NCBI GenBank assembly: GCA_037783545.1
Contig: JBBELK010001514.1
Span: forward strand, 34,828-98,827
DNA length: 64,000 nt
DNA from: Henricia sp. BOLD:AAB3569
Taxonomy: Eukaryota; Echinodermata; Asteroidea; Spinulosida; Echinasteridae
Reading direction: 5' to 3'
Under the pieces are notes generated by a model. The model saw only the letters and a list, made by a program, of their open reading frames with translations. It ran no database searches and was not told the DNA's origin. How positions within the stretch are numbered: position 1 is the stretch's first letter; every line of letters starts with the position of its first letter. The translations under genes were made by a program, and so were the position numbers. Positions 8,340 to 20,897 of this stretch are shown here, in pieces.

Positions 8340-10798
8340 GAGCTCGGCTGCGTGGTTATTCCCCTAACCGTGGCTGTTGGGACACCCTGCGCCGCGCTGG
8401 TGTACATTTGTACGGCCGTTGACTCACCCCAGATTGTGACGGGAATTAGGTCAAAGTGTGTCCCAAATGCCGGGAAATTTGGAAATCATGGAATTTTCCA
8501 ACCAACTTCAAATTTTGCATGCTCCAAACTGTATATATTCCGCACTTGTCATGCAAAATTGACAGATTTTCGCTGGGAAATGACGGAGAAATTTCAGAGT
8601 TTAGGGGAAAACGGAGCTCGGCTACGTGGTTATTTCCCTAACCGTGGCTGTTGGGACACCCTGCGCCGCGCTGGTGTACATTTGTACGGCCGTTGACTCA
8701 CCCCAGATTGTGACGGGAATTAGGTCAAAGTGTGTCCCAAATGCCGGCAAATTTCGAAATCAAGAAATTTTCCAACCAACTTCAAATTTTGCATGCTCCA
8801 AACTGTATATATCCCGCCCCTGTCATGCAAAATTGACAGATTTTCGCTGGGAAATGACGGAGAAATTTCAGAGTTTAGGGAAAACGGAGCTCGGCTGCGT
8901 GGTTATTCCCCTAACCGTGGCTGTTGGGACACCCTGCGCCGCGCTGGTGTACATTTGTACGGCCGTTGACTCACCCCAGATTGTGACGGGAATTAGGTCA
9001 AAGTGTGTCCCAAATGCCGGCAAATTTGGAAATCAAGAAATTTTCCAACCAACTTCAAATTTTGCATGCTCCAAACTGTATATATTCCGCACTTGTCATG
9101 CAAAATTGACAGATTTTCGCTGGGAAATGACGGAGAAATTTCAGAGTTTAGGGAAAACGGAGCTCGGCTGCGTGGTTATTCCCCTAACCGTGGCTGTTGG
9201 GACACCCTGCGCCGCGCTGGTGTACATTTGTACGGCCGTTGACTCACCCCAGATTGTGACGGGAATTAGGTCAAAGTGTGTCCCAAATGCGGGAAATTTG
9301 GAAATCATGGAATTTTCCAACCAACTTCAAATTTTGCATGCTCCAAACTGTATATATTCCGCACTTGTCATGCAAAATTGACAGATTTTCGCTGGGAAAT
9401 GACGGAGAAATTTCAGAGTTTAGGGAAAACGGAGCTCGGCTACGTGGTTATTTCCCTAACCGTGGCTGTTGGGACACCCTGCGCCGCGCTGGTGTACATT
9501 TGTACGGCCGTTGACTCACCCCAGATTGTGACGGGAATTAGGTCAAAGTGTGTCCCAAATGCCGGCAAATTTCGAAATCAAGAAATTTTCCAACCAAAAC
9601 TTCAAATTTTGCATGCTCCAAACTGTATATATCCCGCCCCTGTCATGCAAAATTGACAGATTTTCGCTGGGAAATGACGGAGAAATTTCAGAGTTTAGGG
9701 AAAACGGAGCTCGGCTGCGTGGTTATTCCCCTAACCGTGGCTGTTGGGACACCCTGCGCCGCGCTGGTGTACATTTGTACGGCCGTTGACTCACCCCAGA
9801 TTGTGACGGGAATTAGGTCAAAGTGTGTCCCAAATGCCGGCAAATTTGGAAATCAAGAAATTTTCCAACCAACTTCAAATTTTGCATGCTCCAAACTGTA
9901 TATATTCCGCACTTGTCATGCAAAATTGACAGATTTTCGCTGGGAAATGACGGAGAAATTTCAGAGTTTAGGGAAAACGGAGCTCGGCTGCGTGGTTATT
10001 CCCCTAACCGTGGCTGTTGGGACACCCTGCGCCGCGCTGGTGTACATTTGTACGGCCGTTGACTCACCCCAGATTGTGACGGGAATTAGGTCAAAGTGTG
10101 TCCCAAATGCCGGGAAATTTGGAAATCATGGAATTTTCCAACCAACTTCAAATTTTGCATGCTCCAAACTGTATATATTCCGCACTTGTCATGCAAAATT
10201 GACAGATTTTCGCTGGGAAATGACGGAGAAATTTCAGAGTTTAGGGAAAACGGAGCTCGGCTACGTGGTTATTTCCCTAACCGTGGCTGTTGGGACACCC
10301 TGCGCCGCGCTGGTGTACATTTGTACGGCCGTTGACTCACCCCAGATTGTGACGGGAATTAGGTCAAAGTGTGTCCCAAATGCCGGCAAATTTCGAAATC
10401 AAGAAATTTTCCAACCAACTTCAAATTTTGCATGCTCCAAACTGTATATATCCCGCCCCTGTCATGCAAAATTGACAGATTTTCGCTGGGAAATGACGGA
10501 GAAATTTCAGAGTTTAGGGAAAACGGAGCTCGGCTGCGTGGTTATTCCCCTAACCGTGGCTGTTGGGACACCCTGCGCCGCGCTGGTGTACATTTGTACG
10601 GCCGTTGACTCACCCCAGATTGTGACGGGAATTAGGTCAAAGTGTGTCCCAAATGCCGGCAAATTTGGAAATCAAGAAATTTTCCAACCAACTTCAAATT
10701 TGGCATGCTCCAAACTGTATATATTCCGCACTTGTCATGCAAAATTGACAGATTTTCGCTGGGAAATGACGGAGAAATTTCAGAGTTTAGGGAAAACG
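8340..10798 (+). repeat. 3-mer higher-order repeat, three copies
   Basis: Blocks begin at 8340, 9160 and 9980. Each has, in order, a monomer with AAATCATGG, a monomer with AAATTTCGAAATCAAG and CCCGCCCCTG, and a monomer with ATCAAGAAATTTTCC and TTCCGCAC. Block lengths of 820, 820 and 819 bp reflect small indels at about 8604 (+1), 9291 (-1) and 9597 (+2). Confidence 0.9.
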
Positions 10799-12163
10799 GA
10801 GCTCGGCTGCGTGGTTATTCCCCTAACCGTGGCTGTTGGGACACCCTGCGCCGCGCTGGTGTACATTTGTACGGCCGTTGACTCACCCCAGATTGTGACG
10901 GGAATTAGGTCAAAGTGTGTCCCAAATGCCGGCAAATTTGGAAATCAAGGAATTTTCCAACCAACTTCAAATTTTGCATGATCCAAACTGTATATATCCC
11001 GCACTTGTCATGCAAAATTGACAGATTTTCGCTGGGAAATGACGGAGAAATTTCAGAGTTTAGGGAAAACGGAGCTCGGCTACGTGGTTATTCCCCTAAC
11101 CGTGGCTGTTGGGACACCCTGCTCCGCGCTGGTTTACATTTGTACGGCCGTTGACTCACCCCAGATTGTGACGGGAATTAGGTCAAAGTGTGTCCCAAAT
11201 GCCGGCAAATTTGGAAATCAAGGAATTTTCCAACCAACTTCAAATTTTGCATGATCCAAACTGTATATATCCCGCACTTGTCATGCAAAATTGACAGACT
11301 TTCGCTCTGAAATTACGGAGAAATTTCAGAGTTTATGGAAAACGGAGCTCGGCTGCGTGGTTATTCCCCTAACCGTGGCTGTTGGGACACCCTGCGCCGC
11401 GCTGGTGTACATTTGTACGGCCGTTGACTCACCCCAGATTGTGACGGGAATTAGGTCAAAGTGTGTCCCAAATGCCGGGAAATTTGGAAATCAAGGAATT
11501 TTCCAACCAACTTCAAATTTTGCATGCTCCAAACTGTATATATTCCGCACTTGTCATGCAAAATTGACAGATTTTCGCTGGAAAATGACGGAGAAATTTC
11601 AGAGTTTAGGGAAAACGGAGCTCGGCTACGTGGTTATTCCCCTAACCGTGGCTGTTGGGACACCCTGCGCCGCGCTGGTTTACATTTGTACGGCCGTTGA
11701 CTCACCCCAGATTGTGACGGAAATTAGGTCAAAGTGTGTCCCAAATGCCGGCAAATTTGGAAATCAAGGAATTTTCCAACCAACTTCTAATTTTGCATGC
11801 TCCAAACTGTATATAAACTGCACTTTTCATGCAAAATTGACAGATTTTCGCTGGGAAATGACGGAGAAATGTCAGAGTTTAGGGAAAACGGAGCTCGGCT
11901 ACGTGGTTATTTCCCTAACCGTGGCTGTTGGGACACCCTGCGCCGCGCTGGTGTACATTTGTACGGCCGTTGACTCACCCCAGATTGTGACGGGAATTAG
12001 GTCAAAGTGTGTCCCAAATGCCGGCAAATTTGGAAATCAAGACATTTTACAACCAACTTCAAATTTTGCATGCTCCAAACTGTATATATCCCGCACTTGT
12101 CATGCAAAATTGACAGATTTTCGCTGGGAAATGACGGAGAAATTTCCGAGTTTAGGGAAAACG
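10799..12163 (+). repeat. Mixed Sat273 monomers between two HOR domains
   Basis: Five 273-bp monomers do not repeat as a block. They include two GATC (TGATCC) variants ending in apparent stops at 10981 and 11254, a TTTATGGAAAAC variant near 11335, and a TATATAAACTGCAC variant near 11812. The set looks like a recombination patchwork between the 3-mer domains on either side. Confidence 0.6.
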
Positions 12164-13801
12164 GAGCTCGGCTGCGTGGTTATTCCCCTAACCGTGGCTG
12201 TTGGGACACCCTGCGCCGCGCTGGTGTACATTTGTACGGCCGTTGACTCACCCCAGATTGTGACGGAAATTAGGTCAAAGTGTGTCCCAAATGCCGCCAA
12301 ATTTGGAAATCAAGGAATTTTCCAACCAACTTCTAATTTTGCATGCTCCAAACTGTATATATCCTGCACTTGTCATGCAAAATTGACAGATTTTCGCTGG
12401 GAAATGACGGAGAAATGTCAGAGTTTAGGGAAAACGGAGCTCGGCTACGTGGTTATTCCCCTAACCGTGGCTGTTGTGACACCCTGCGCCGCGCTGGTGT
12501 ACATTTGTACGGCCGTTGACTCACCCCAGATTGTGACGGGAATTAGGTCAAAGTGTGTCCCAAATGCCGGCAAATTTGGAAATCAAGGAATTTTCCAACC
12601 AACTTCAAATTTTGCGTTCTCCAAACTGTATATATCCCGCACTTGTCATGCAAAATTGACAGATTTTCGCTGGGAAATGACGGAGAAATTTCAGAGTTTA
12701 GGGAAAACGGAGCTCGGCTACGTGGTTATTCCCCTAACCGTGGCTGTTGGGACACCCTGCGCCGCGCTGGTGTACATTTGTACGGCCGTTGACTCACCCC
12801 AGATTGTGACGGGAATTAGGTCAAAGTGTATCCCAAATCTTGGCAAATTTGGAAATCAAGGAATTTTCCAACCAACTTCAAATTTTGCATGCTCCAAACT
12901 GTATATATTCCTCACTTGTCATGCAAAATTGACAGATTTTCGCTGGGAAATGACGGATAAATTTTAGAGTTTAGGGAAAACGGAGCTCGGCTACGTGGTT
13001 ATTCCCCTAACCGTGGCTGTTGGGACACCCTGCGCCGCGCTGGTGTACATTTGTACGGCCGTTGACTCACCCCAGATTGTGACGGAAATTAGGTCAAAGT
13101 GTGTCCCAAATGCCGCCAAATTTGGAAATCAAGGAATTTTCCAACCAACTTCTAATTTTGCATGCTCCAAACTGTATATATCCTGCACTTGTCATGCAAA
13201 ATTGACAGATTTTCGCTGGGAAATGACGGAGAAATGTCAGAGTTTAGGGAAAACGGAGCTCGGCTACGTGGTTATTCCCCTAACCGTGGCTGTTGTGACA
13301 CCCTGCGCCGCGCTGGTGTACATTTGTACGGCCGTTGACTCACCCCAGATTGTGACGGGAATTAGGTCAAAGTGTGTCCCAAATGCCGGCAAATTTGGAA
13401 ATCAAGGAATTTTCCAACCAACTTCAAATTTTGCGTTCTCCAAACTGTATATATCCCGCACTTGTCATGCAAAATTGACAGATTTTCGCTGGGAAATGAC
13501 GGAGAAATTTTAGAGTTTAGGGAAAACGGAGCTCGGCTACGTGGTTATTCCCCTAACCGTGGCTGTTGGGACACCCTGCGCCGCGCTGGTGTACATTTGT
13601 ACGGCCGTTGACTCACCCCAGATTGTGACGGGAATTAGGTCAAAGTGTATCCCAAATCTTGGCAAATTTGGAAATCAAGGAATTTTCCAACCAACTTCAA
13701 ATTTTGCATGCTCCAAACTGTATATATTCCGCACTTGTCATGCAAAATTGACAGATTTTCGCTGGGAAATGACGGATAAATTTTAGAGTTTAGGGAAAAC
13801 G
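12164..13801 (+). repeat. 3-mer HOR a-b-c, two copies (12164-12982, 12983-13801)
   Basis: Two 819-bp copies each contain type a (GACGGAAATT, GCCGCCAAA, TCCTGCAC), type b (GTTGTGACACC, TTTGCGTTCTCC) and type c (GTATCCCAAATCTTGG). The type c monomers here end with GGATAAATTTTAG, which gives an in-frame stop. The copies differ at a few sites (first type a GCTGCGTGG, second GCTACGTGG). The same a-b-c order is the core of the larger HORs after 22 kb. Confidence 0.85.
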
Positions 13802-15711
13802 GAGCTCGGCTACGTGGTTATTCCCCTAACCGTGGCTGTTGGGACACCCTGCGCCGCGCTGGTGTACATTTGTACGGCCGTTGACTCACCCCAGATTGTG
13901 ACGGGAATTAGGTCAAAGTGTGTCCCAAATGCCGGCAAATTTGGAAATCAAGAAATTTTCCAACCAACTTCAAATTTTGCATGCTCCAAACTGTATATAT
14001 CCCGCACTTGTCATGCAAAATTGACAGATTTGCGCTGGGAAATGACGGAGAAATTTCAGAGTTTAGGGAAAACGGAGCTCGGCTACGTGGTTATTCCCCT
14101 AACCGTGGCTGTTTGGACACCCTGCGCCGCGCTGGTGTACATTTGTACGGCCGTTGACTCACCCCAGATTGTGACGGGAATTAGGTCAAAGTGTGTCCCA
14201 AATGCCGGCAAATTTGGAAATCAAGGAATTTTCCAACCAACTTCAAATTTTGCATGCTCCAAACTGTATATATTCCGCACTTGTCATGCAAAATTGACAG
14301 ATTTTCGCTGGGAAATGACGGAGACATTTCAGAGTTTAGGGAAAACGGAGCTCGGCTGCGTGGTTATTCCCCTAACCGTGGCTGTTGGGACACCCTGCCC
14401 CGCGCTGGTGTACAATTGTACGGCCGTTGACTCACCCCAGATTGTGACGGGAATTAGGTCAAAGTGTGTCCCAAATGCCGGAAATTTGGAAATCAAGGAA
14501 TTTTCCAACCAACTTCAAATTTTGCATGCTCCAAACTGTATATATTCCGCACTTGTCATGCAAAATTGACAGATTTTCGCTGGGAAATGACGGAGAAATT
14601 TCAGAGTTTAGGGAAAACGGAGCTCGGCTGCGTGGTTATTCCCCTAACCGTGGCTGTTGGGACACCCTGCGCCGCGCTGGTGTACATTTGTACGGCCGTT
14701 GACTCACCCCAGATTGTGACGGGAATTAGGTCAAAGTGTGTCCCAAATGCCGGCAAATTTGGAAATCAAGGAATTTTCCAACCAACTTCAAATTTTGCGT
14801 TCTCCAAACTGTATATATCCCGCACTTGTCATGCAAAATTGACAGATTTTCGCTGGGAAATGACGGAGAAATTTCAGAGTTTAGGGAAAACGGAGCTCGG
14901 CTACGTGGTTATTCCCCTAACCGTGGCTGTTGGGACACCCTGCGCCGCGCTGGTGTACATTTGTACGGCCGTTGACTCACCCCAGATTGTGACGGGAATT
15001 AGGTCAAAGTGTATCCCAAATCTTGGCAAATTTGGAAATCAAGGAATTTTCCAACCAACTTCAAATTTTGCATGCTCCAAACTGTATATATTCCGCACTT
15101 GTCATGCAAAATTGACAGATTTTCGCTGGGAAATGACGGATAAATTTTAGAGTTTAGGGAAAACGGAGCTCGGCTACGTGGTTATTCCCCTAACCGTGGC
15201 TGTTGGGACACCCTGCGCCGCGCTGGTGTACATTTGTACGGCCGTTGACTCACCCCAGATTGTGACGGGAATTAGGTCAAAGTGTGTCCCAAATGCCGGC
15301 AAATTTGGAAATCAAGAAATTTTCCAACCAACTTCAAATTTTGCATGCTCCAAACTGTATATATCCCGCACTTGTCATGCAAAATTGACAGATTTGCGCT
15401 GGGAAATGACGGAGAAATTTCAGAGTTTAGGGAAAACGGAGCTCGGCTACGTGGTTATTCCCCTAACCGTGGCTGTTTGGACACCCTGCGCCGCGCTGGT
15501 GTACATTTGTACGGCCGTTGACTCACCCCAGATTGTGACGGGAATTAGGTCAAAGTGTGTCCCAAATGCCGGCAAATTTGGAAATCAAGGAATTTTCCAA
15601 CCAACTTCAAATTTTGCATGATCCAAACTGTATATATCCAGCACTTGTCATGCAAAATTGACAGACTTTCGCTGGGAAATGACGGAGAAATTTCAGAGTT
15701 TAGGGAAAACG
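13529..15711 (+). repeat. c-d-e block duplicated at 1364 bp
   Basis: The c-d-e order (CTTGGCAAA; ATCAAGAAATTTTCC with GATTTGCGCTGG; GCTGTTTGGACACC) occurs at 13529-14347 and again at 14893-15711. The offset is 1364 bp, five monomers less the 1-bp loss near 14481. The second copy ends in the TGATCC variant. Confidence 0.75.
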
Positions 15712-15984
15712 GAGCTCGGCTACGTGGTTATTCCCCTAACCGTGGCTGTTGGGACACCCTGCGCCGCGCTGGTTTACATTTGTACGGCCGTTGACTCACC
15801 CCAGATTGTGACGGGAATTAGGTCAATGTGTGTCCCAAATGCCGGCAAATTTGGAAATCAAGGAATTTTCCAACCAACTTCAAATTTTGCATGATCCAAA
15901 CTGTATATATCCCGCACTTGTCATGCAAAATTGACAGACTTTCGCTCTGAAATGACGGAGAAATTTCAGAGTTTAGGGAAAACG

Positions 15985-17895
15985 GAGCTCGGCTGCGTGG
16001 TTATTCCCCTAACCGTGGCTGTTGGGACACCCTGCGCCGCGCTGGTGTACATTTGTACGGCCGTTGACTCACCCCAGATTGTGACGGAAATTAGGTCAAA
16101 GTGTGTCCCAAATGCCGGCAAATTTGGAAATCATGGAATTTTGCAACCAACTTCAAATTTTGCATGCTCCAAACTGTATATATTCCGCACTTGTCATGCA
16201 AAATTGACAGATTTTCGCTGGGAAATGACGGAGAAATTTCAGAGTTTAGGGAAAACGGAGCTCGGCTACGTGGTTATTCCCCTAACCGTGGCTGTTGGGA
16301 CACCCTGCGCCGCGCTGGTGTACATTTGTACGGCCGTTGACTCACCCCAGATTGTGACGGGAATTAGGTCAAAGTGTGTCCCAAATGCCGGCAAATTTGG
16401 AAATCAAGGAATTTTCCAACCAACTTCAAATTTTGCATGCTCCAAACTGTATATATCCCGCACTTGTCATGCAAAATTGACAGATTTTCGCTGGGAAATG
16501 ACGGAGAAATTTCAGAGTTTAGGGAAAACGGAGCTCGGCTACGTGGTTATTTCCCTAACCGTGGCTGTTGGGACACCCTGCGCCGCGCTGGTGTACATTT
16601 GTACGGCCGTTGACTCACCCCAGATTGTGACGGGAATTAGGTCAAAGTGTGTCCCAAATGCCGGCAAATTTGGAAATCAAGGAATTTTCCAACCAACTTC
16701 AAATTTTGCATGCTCCAAACTGTATATATCCCGCACTTGTCATGCAAAATTGACAGATTTTCGCTGGGAAATGACGGAGAAATTTCAGAGTTTAGGGAAA
16801 ACGGAGCTCGGCTACGTGGTTATTTCCCTAACCGTGGCTGTTGGGACACCCTGCGCCGCGCTGGTGTACATTTGTACGGCCGTTGACTCACCCCAGATTG
16901 TGACGGGAATTAGGTCAAAGTGTGTCCCAAATGCCGGCAAATTTGGAAATCAAGGAATTTTCCAACCAACTTCAAATTTTGCATGATCCAAACTGTATAT
17001 ATCCCGCACTTGTCATGCAAAATTGACAGACTTTCGCTCTGAAATGACGGAGAAATTTCAGAGTTTAGGGAAAACGGAGCACGGCTGCGTGGTTATTCCC
17101 CTAACCGTGGCTGTTGGGACACCCTGCGCCGCGCTGGTGTACATTTGTACGGCCGTTGACTCACCCCAGATTGTGACGGAAATTAGGTCAAAGTGTGTCC
17201 CAAATGCCGGCAAATTTGGAAATCATGGAATTTTCCAACCAACTTCAAATTTTGCATGCTCCAAACTGTATATATTCCGCACTTGTCATGCAAAATTGAC
17301 AGATTTTCGCTGGGAAATGACGGAGAAATTTCAGAGTTTAGGGAAAACGGAGCTCGGCTACGTGGTTATTCCCCTAACCGTGGCTGTTGGGACACCCTGC
17401 GCCGCGCTGGTGTACATTTGTACGGCCGTTGACTCACCCCAGATTGTGACGGGAATTAGGTCAAAGTGTGTCCCAAATGCCGGCAAATTTGGAAATCAAG
17501 GAATTTTCCAACCAACTTCAAATTTTGCATGCTCCAAACTGTATATATCCCGCACTTGTCATGCAAAATTGACAGATTTTCGCTGGGAAATGACGGAGAA
17601 ATTTCAGAGTTTAGGGAAAACGGAGCTCGGCTACGTGGTTATTTCCCTAACCGTGGCTGTTGGGACACCCTGCGCCGCGCTGGTGTACATTTGTACGGCC
17701 GTTGACTCACCCCAGATTGTGACGGGAATTAGGTCAAAGTGTGTCCCAAATGCCGGCAAATTTGGAAATCAAGGAATTTTCCAACCAACTTCAAATTTTG
17801 CATGATCCAAACTGTATATATCCAGCACTTGTCATGCAAAATTGACAGACTTTCGCTGGGAAATGACGGAGAAATTTCAGAGTTTAGGGAAAACG
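15985..17895 (+). repeat. 4-mer HOR with a 3-mer second copy
   Basis: 15985-17076 holds four monomers: AAATCATGGAATT; plain; TTATTTCCC; and TTATTTCCC with TGATCC. 17077-17895 repeats them with one TTATTTCCC monomer missing. Loss of exactly one 273-bp unit is what unequal exchange within an HOR predicts. Confidence 0.8.
16519..16558. repeat. TTAGGGAAA / TTTCCCTAA dyad (example instance)
   Basis: Nine-base perfect arms flank a 22-base spacer containing the GAGCTC palindrome. The arms hold single telomere-like TTAGGG and CCCTAA words. The dyad is perfect in monomers with TTATTTCCC and has a one-base bulge in those with TTATTCCCC. It spans the monomer boundary used here. Confidence 0.7.
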
Positions 17896-18714
17896 GAGCT
17901 CGGCTACGTGGTTATTCCCCTAACCGTGGCTGTTGGGACACCCTGCGCCGCGCTGGTTTACATTTGTACGGCCGTTGACTCACCCCAGATTGTGACGGGA
18001 ATTAGGTCAAAGTGTGTCCCAAATGCCGGCAAATTTGGAAATCAAGGAATTTTCCAACCAACTTCAAATTTTGCATGATCCAAACTGTATATATCCCGCA
18101 CTTGTCATGCAAAATTGACAGATTTTCGTTCTGAAATGACGGAGAAATTTCAGAGTTTAGGGAAAACGGAGCTCGGCTACGTGGTTATTCCCCTAACCGT
18201 GGCTGTTGGGACACCCTGCGCCGCGCTGGTGTACATTTGTACGGCCGTTGACTCACCCCAGATTGTGACGGAAATTAGGTCAAAGTGTGTCCCAAATGCC
18301 GCCAAATTTGGAAATCAAGGAATTTTCCAACCAACTTCTAATTTTGCATGCTCCAAACTGTATATATTCCGCACTTGTCATGCAAAATTGACAGATTTTC
18401 GCTGGGAAATGACGGATAAATTTCAGAGTTTAGGGAAAACGGAGCTCGGCTACGTGGTTATTCCCCTAACCGTGGCTGTTGGGACACCCTGCGCCGCGCT
18501 GTTGTACATTTGTACGGCCGTTGACTCACCCCAGATTGTGACGGGAATTAGGTCAAAGTGTGTCCCAAATGCCGGCAAATTTGGAAATCAAGAAATTTTC
18601 CAACCAACTTCAAATTTTGCATGATCCAAACTGTATATATCCCGCACTTGTCATGCAAAATTGACAGACTTTCGCTCTGAAATGACGGAGAAATTTCAGA
18701 GTTTAGGGAAAACG

Positions 18715-20897
18715 GAGCTCGGCTGCGTGGTTATTCCCCTAACCGTGGCTGTTGGGACACCCTGCGCCGCGCTGGTGTACATTTGTACGGCCGTTGACTC
18801 ACCCCAGATTGTGACGGGAATTAGGTCAAAGTGTGTCCCAAATGCCGGGAAATTTGGAAATCAAGGAATTTTCCAACCAACTTCAAATTTTGCATGCTCC
18901 AAACTGTATATATTCCGCACTTGTCATGCAAAATTGACAGATTTTCGCTGGGAAATGACGGAGAAATTTCAGAGTTTAGGGAAAACGGGGCTCGGCTACG
19001 TGGTTATTCTCCTAACCGTGGCTGTTGGGACACCCTGCGCCGCGCTGGTGTACATTTGTACGGCCGTTGACTCACCCCAGATTGTGACGGGAATTAGGTC
19101 AAAGTGTGTCCCAAATGCCGGCAAATTTGGAAATCAAGGAATTTTCCAACCAACTTCAAATTTTGCATGCTCCAAACTGTATATATTCCGCACTTGTCAT
19201 GCCAAATTGACAGATTTTCGCTCGGAAATGACGGAGAAATTTCAGAGTTTAGGGAAAACGGAGCTCGGCTACGTGGTTATTTCCCTAACCGTGGCTGTTG
19301 GGACACCCTGCGCCGCGCTGGTGTACATTTGTACGGACGTTGACTCACCCCAGATTGTGACGGGAATTAGGTCAAAGTGTGTCCCAAATGCCGGGAAATT
19401 TGGAAATCAAGGAATTTTCCAACCAACTTCAAATTTTGCATGCTCCAAACTGTATATATTCCGCACTTGTCATACAAAATTGACAGATTTTCGCTGGGAA
19501 ATGACGGAGAAATTTCAGAGTTTAGGGAAAACGGGGCTCGGCTACGTGGTTATTCCCCTAACCGTGGCTGTTGGGACACCCTGCGCCGCGCTGGTGTACA
19601 TTTGTACGGCCGTTGACTCACCCCAGATTGTGACGGGAATTAGGTCAAAGTGTGTCCCAAATGCCGGCAAATTTGGAAATCAAGGAATTTTCCAACCAAC
19701 TTCAAATTTTGCATGATCCAAACTGTATATATCCCGCACTTGTCATGCAAAATTTACAGACTTTCGCTCTGAAATGACGGAGAAATTTCAGAGTTTAGGG
19801 AAAACGGAGCTCGGCTGCGTGGTTATTCCCCTAACCGTGGCTGTTGGGACACCCTGCGCCGCGCTGGTGTACATTTGTACGGCCGTTGACTCACCCCAGA
19901 TTGTGACGGGAATTAGGTCAAAGTGTGTCCCAAATGCCGGGAAATTTGGAAATCAAGGAATTTTCCAACCAACTTCAAATTTTGCATGCTCCAAACTGTA
20001 TATATTCCGCACTTGTCATGCAAAATTGACAGATTTTCGCTGGGAAATGACGGAGAAATTTCAGAGTTTAGGGAAAACGGGGCTCGGCTACGTGGTTATT
20101 CCCCTAACCGTGGCTGTTGGGACACCCTGCGCCGCGCTGGTGTACATTTGTACGGCCGTTGACTCACCCCAGATTGTGACGGGAATTAGGTCAAAGTGTG
20201 TCCCAAATGCCGGCAAATTTGGAAATCAAGGAATTTTCCAACCAACTTCAAATTTTGCATGCTCCAAACTGTATATATTCCGCACTTGTCATGCCAAATT
20301 GACAGATTTTCGCTCGGAAATGACGGAGAAATTTCAGAGTTTAGGGAAAACGGAGCTCGGCTACGTGGTTATTTCCCTAACCGTGGCTGTTGGGACACCC
20401 TGCGCCGCGCTGGTGTACATTTGTACGGACGTTGACTCACCCCAGATTGTGACGGGAATTAGGTCAAAGTGTGTCCCAAATGCCGGGAATTTGGAAATCA
20501 AGGAATTTTCCAACCAACTTCAAATTTTGCATGCTCCAAACTGTATATATTCCGCACTTGTCATGCAAAATTGACAGATTTTCGCTGGGAAATGACGCAG
20601 AAATTTCAGAGTTTAGGGAAAACGGGGCTCGGCTACGTGGTTATTCCCCTAACCGTGGCTGTTGGGACACCCTGCGCCGCGCTGGTGTACATTTGTACGG
20701 CCGTTGACTCACCCCAGATTGTGACGGGAATTAGGTCAAAGTGTGTCCCAAATGCCGGCAAATTTGGAAATCAAGGAATTTTCCAACCAACTTCAAATTT
20801 TGCATGATCCAAACTGTATATATCCCGCACTTGTCATGCAAAATTGACAGACTTTCGCTCTGAAATGACGGAGAAATTTCAGAGTTTAGGGAAAACG
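18715..20897 (+). repeat. 4-mer HOR, two copies (18715-19806, 19807-20897)
   Basis: Private variants recur at 1092 bp: GCCGGGAAA in monomer 1, ACGGGGCTCGG with CATGCCAAATTG and CGCTCGGAAATG in monomer 2, TACGGACGTTG in monomer 3, and ACGGGGCTCGG with TGATCC in monomer 4. Copy 2 has lost one A near 20486. Confidence 0.88.
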
